Shown in pieces: positions 5,363 through 5,413 of a stretch of 5,413 bases of DNA. Below the pieces are notes generated by a model. The model was not told where the DNA came from, did not search any database, and saw nothing but the letters and a program-made list of their open reading frames with translations. The first letter of the stretch is position 1, and each line of letters begins with the position of its first letter. Source of the stretch: Chloroflexota bacterium (GTDB lineage Bacteria; Chloroflexota; Dormibacteria; Aeolococcales; Aeolococcaceae); the NCBI GenBank assembly GCA_003491925.1, contig DNAU01000213.1, positions 1-5,413 on the forward strand, given 5' to 3'. Both the position numbers and the translations under genes were made by a program.

Positions 5363-5413
5363 GCGGGAGTAGCTCAGTTGGTAGAGCGCTAGCCTTCCAA
5401 GCTGGATGTCGCG
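5363..5413 (+). tRNA. tRNA-Gly (anticodon TCC), 3' end beyond the window
   Basis: The acceptor 5' strand is GCGGGAG (5363-5369), followed by TA and the D-stem GCTC/GAGC (5372-5375 with 5384-5387). The anticodon stem is CTAGC/GCTGG (5389-5393 with 5401-5405) around the loop CTTCCAA. The anticodon TCC is at 5396-5398 and reads GGA (and possibly other GGN) glycine codons. The variable loop ATGTC and the first bases of the T-stem follow before the window ends, so the T-arm, acceptor 3' strand and any encoded CCA cannot be seen. Confidence 0.93.

Noticed and set aside
1..5413. CRISPR array, insertion sequence, attachment site or phage genes
   Set aside because: No regularly spaced repeats, transposase or integrase motifs, or terminal inverted repeats were seen. 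The tRNA end is cut off by the window, so attachment-site use cannot be judged.

Overview
The window is about 70-75% G+C over most of its length and reads as ordinary chromosomal sequence from a high-GC bacterium. The gene content (a GlcF-like Fe-S protein, a CBS-BON protein, a double-length ThyX homologue and an ErpA/IscA-type carrier), together with start codons that often lack a Shine-Dalgarno (SD) sequence, fits Chloroflexota/Dormibacterota, Actinomycetota or Deinococcota-like lineages. I cannot place it more precisely from sequence alone. I see no phage genes, insertion sequences, CRISPR array or resistance genes.

Minus strand (1-2089): a GlcF-like iron-sulfur protein (start near 2089, stop at 749) is followed after about 50 bases by an ABC transporter ATPase starting at 698. 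The ATPase runs normally through Walker A, the signature motif, Walker B and the D-loop, then turns in frame near position 190 into the middle of a dihydropyrimidinase/hydantoinase, which runs off the left edge. The first 120 bases also have clearly lower G+C (about 59% by hand count). This is most likely a join between two unrelated sequences, not a natural fusion.

Plus strand (2230-5296): reading away from the Fe-S gene are a CBS-BON protein with a strong SD; a 550-residue protein made of two ThyX-like halves whose signature motifs are broken in complementary ways; and a small A-type Fe-S carrier of the ErpA/IscA family. The window ends inside a tRNA-Gly (anticodon TCC).

The genes do not form one obvious pathway. 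The Fe-S carrier could serve Fe-S proteins such as the divergent GlcF-like one, and the ThyX-like protein would be a flavoprotein of nucleotide metabolism if active. The two observations most worth following are the tandem ThyX-like protein with split signature motifs, and a recurring TANNNT box 8-10 bases before ATG in three of the five protein genes, which suggests leaderless transcription. I did not find evidence for a larger undescribed multi-gene system.
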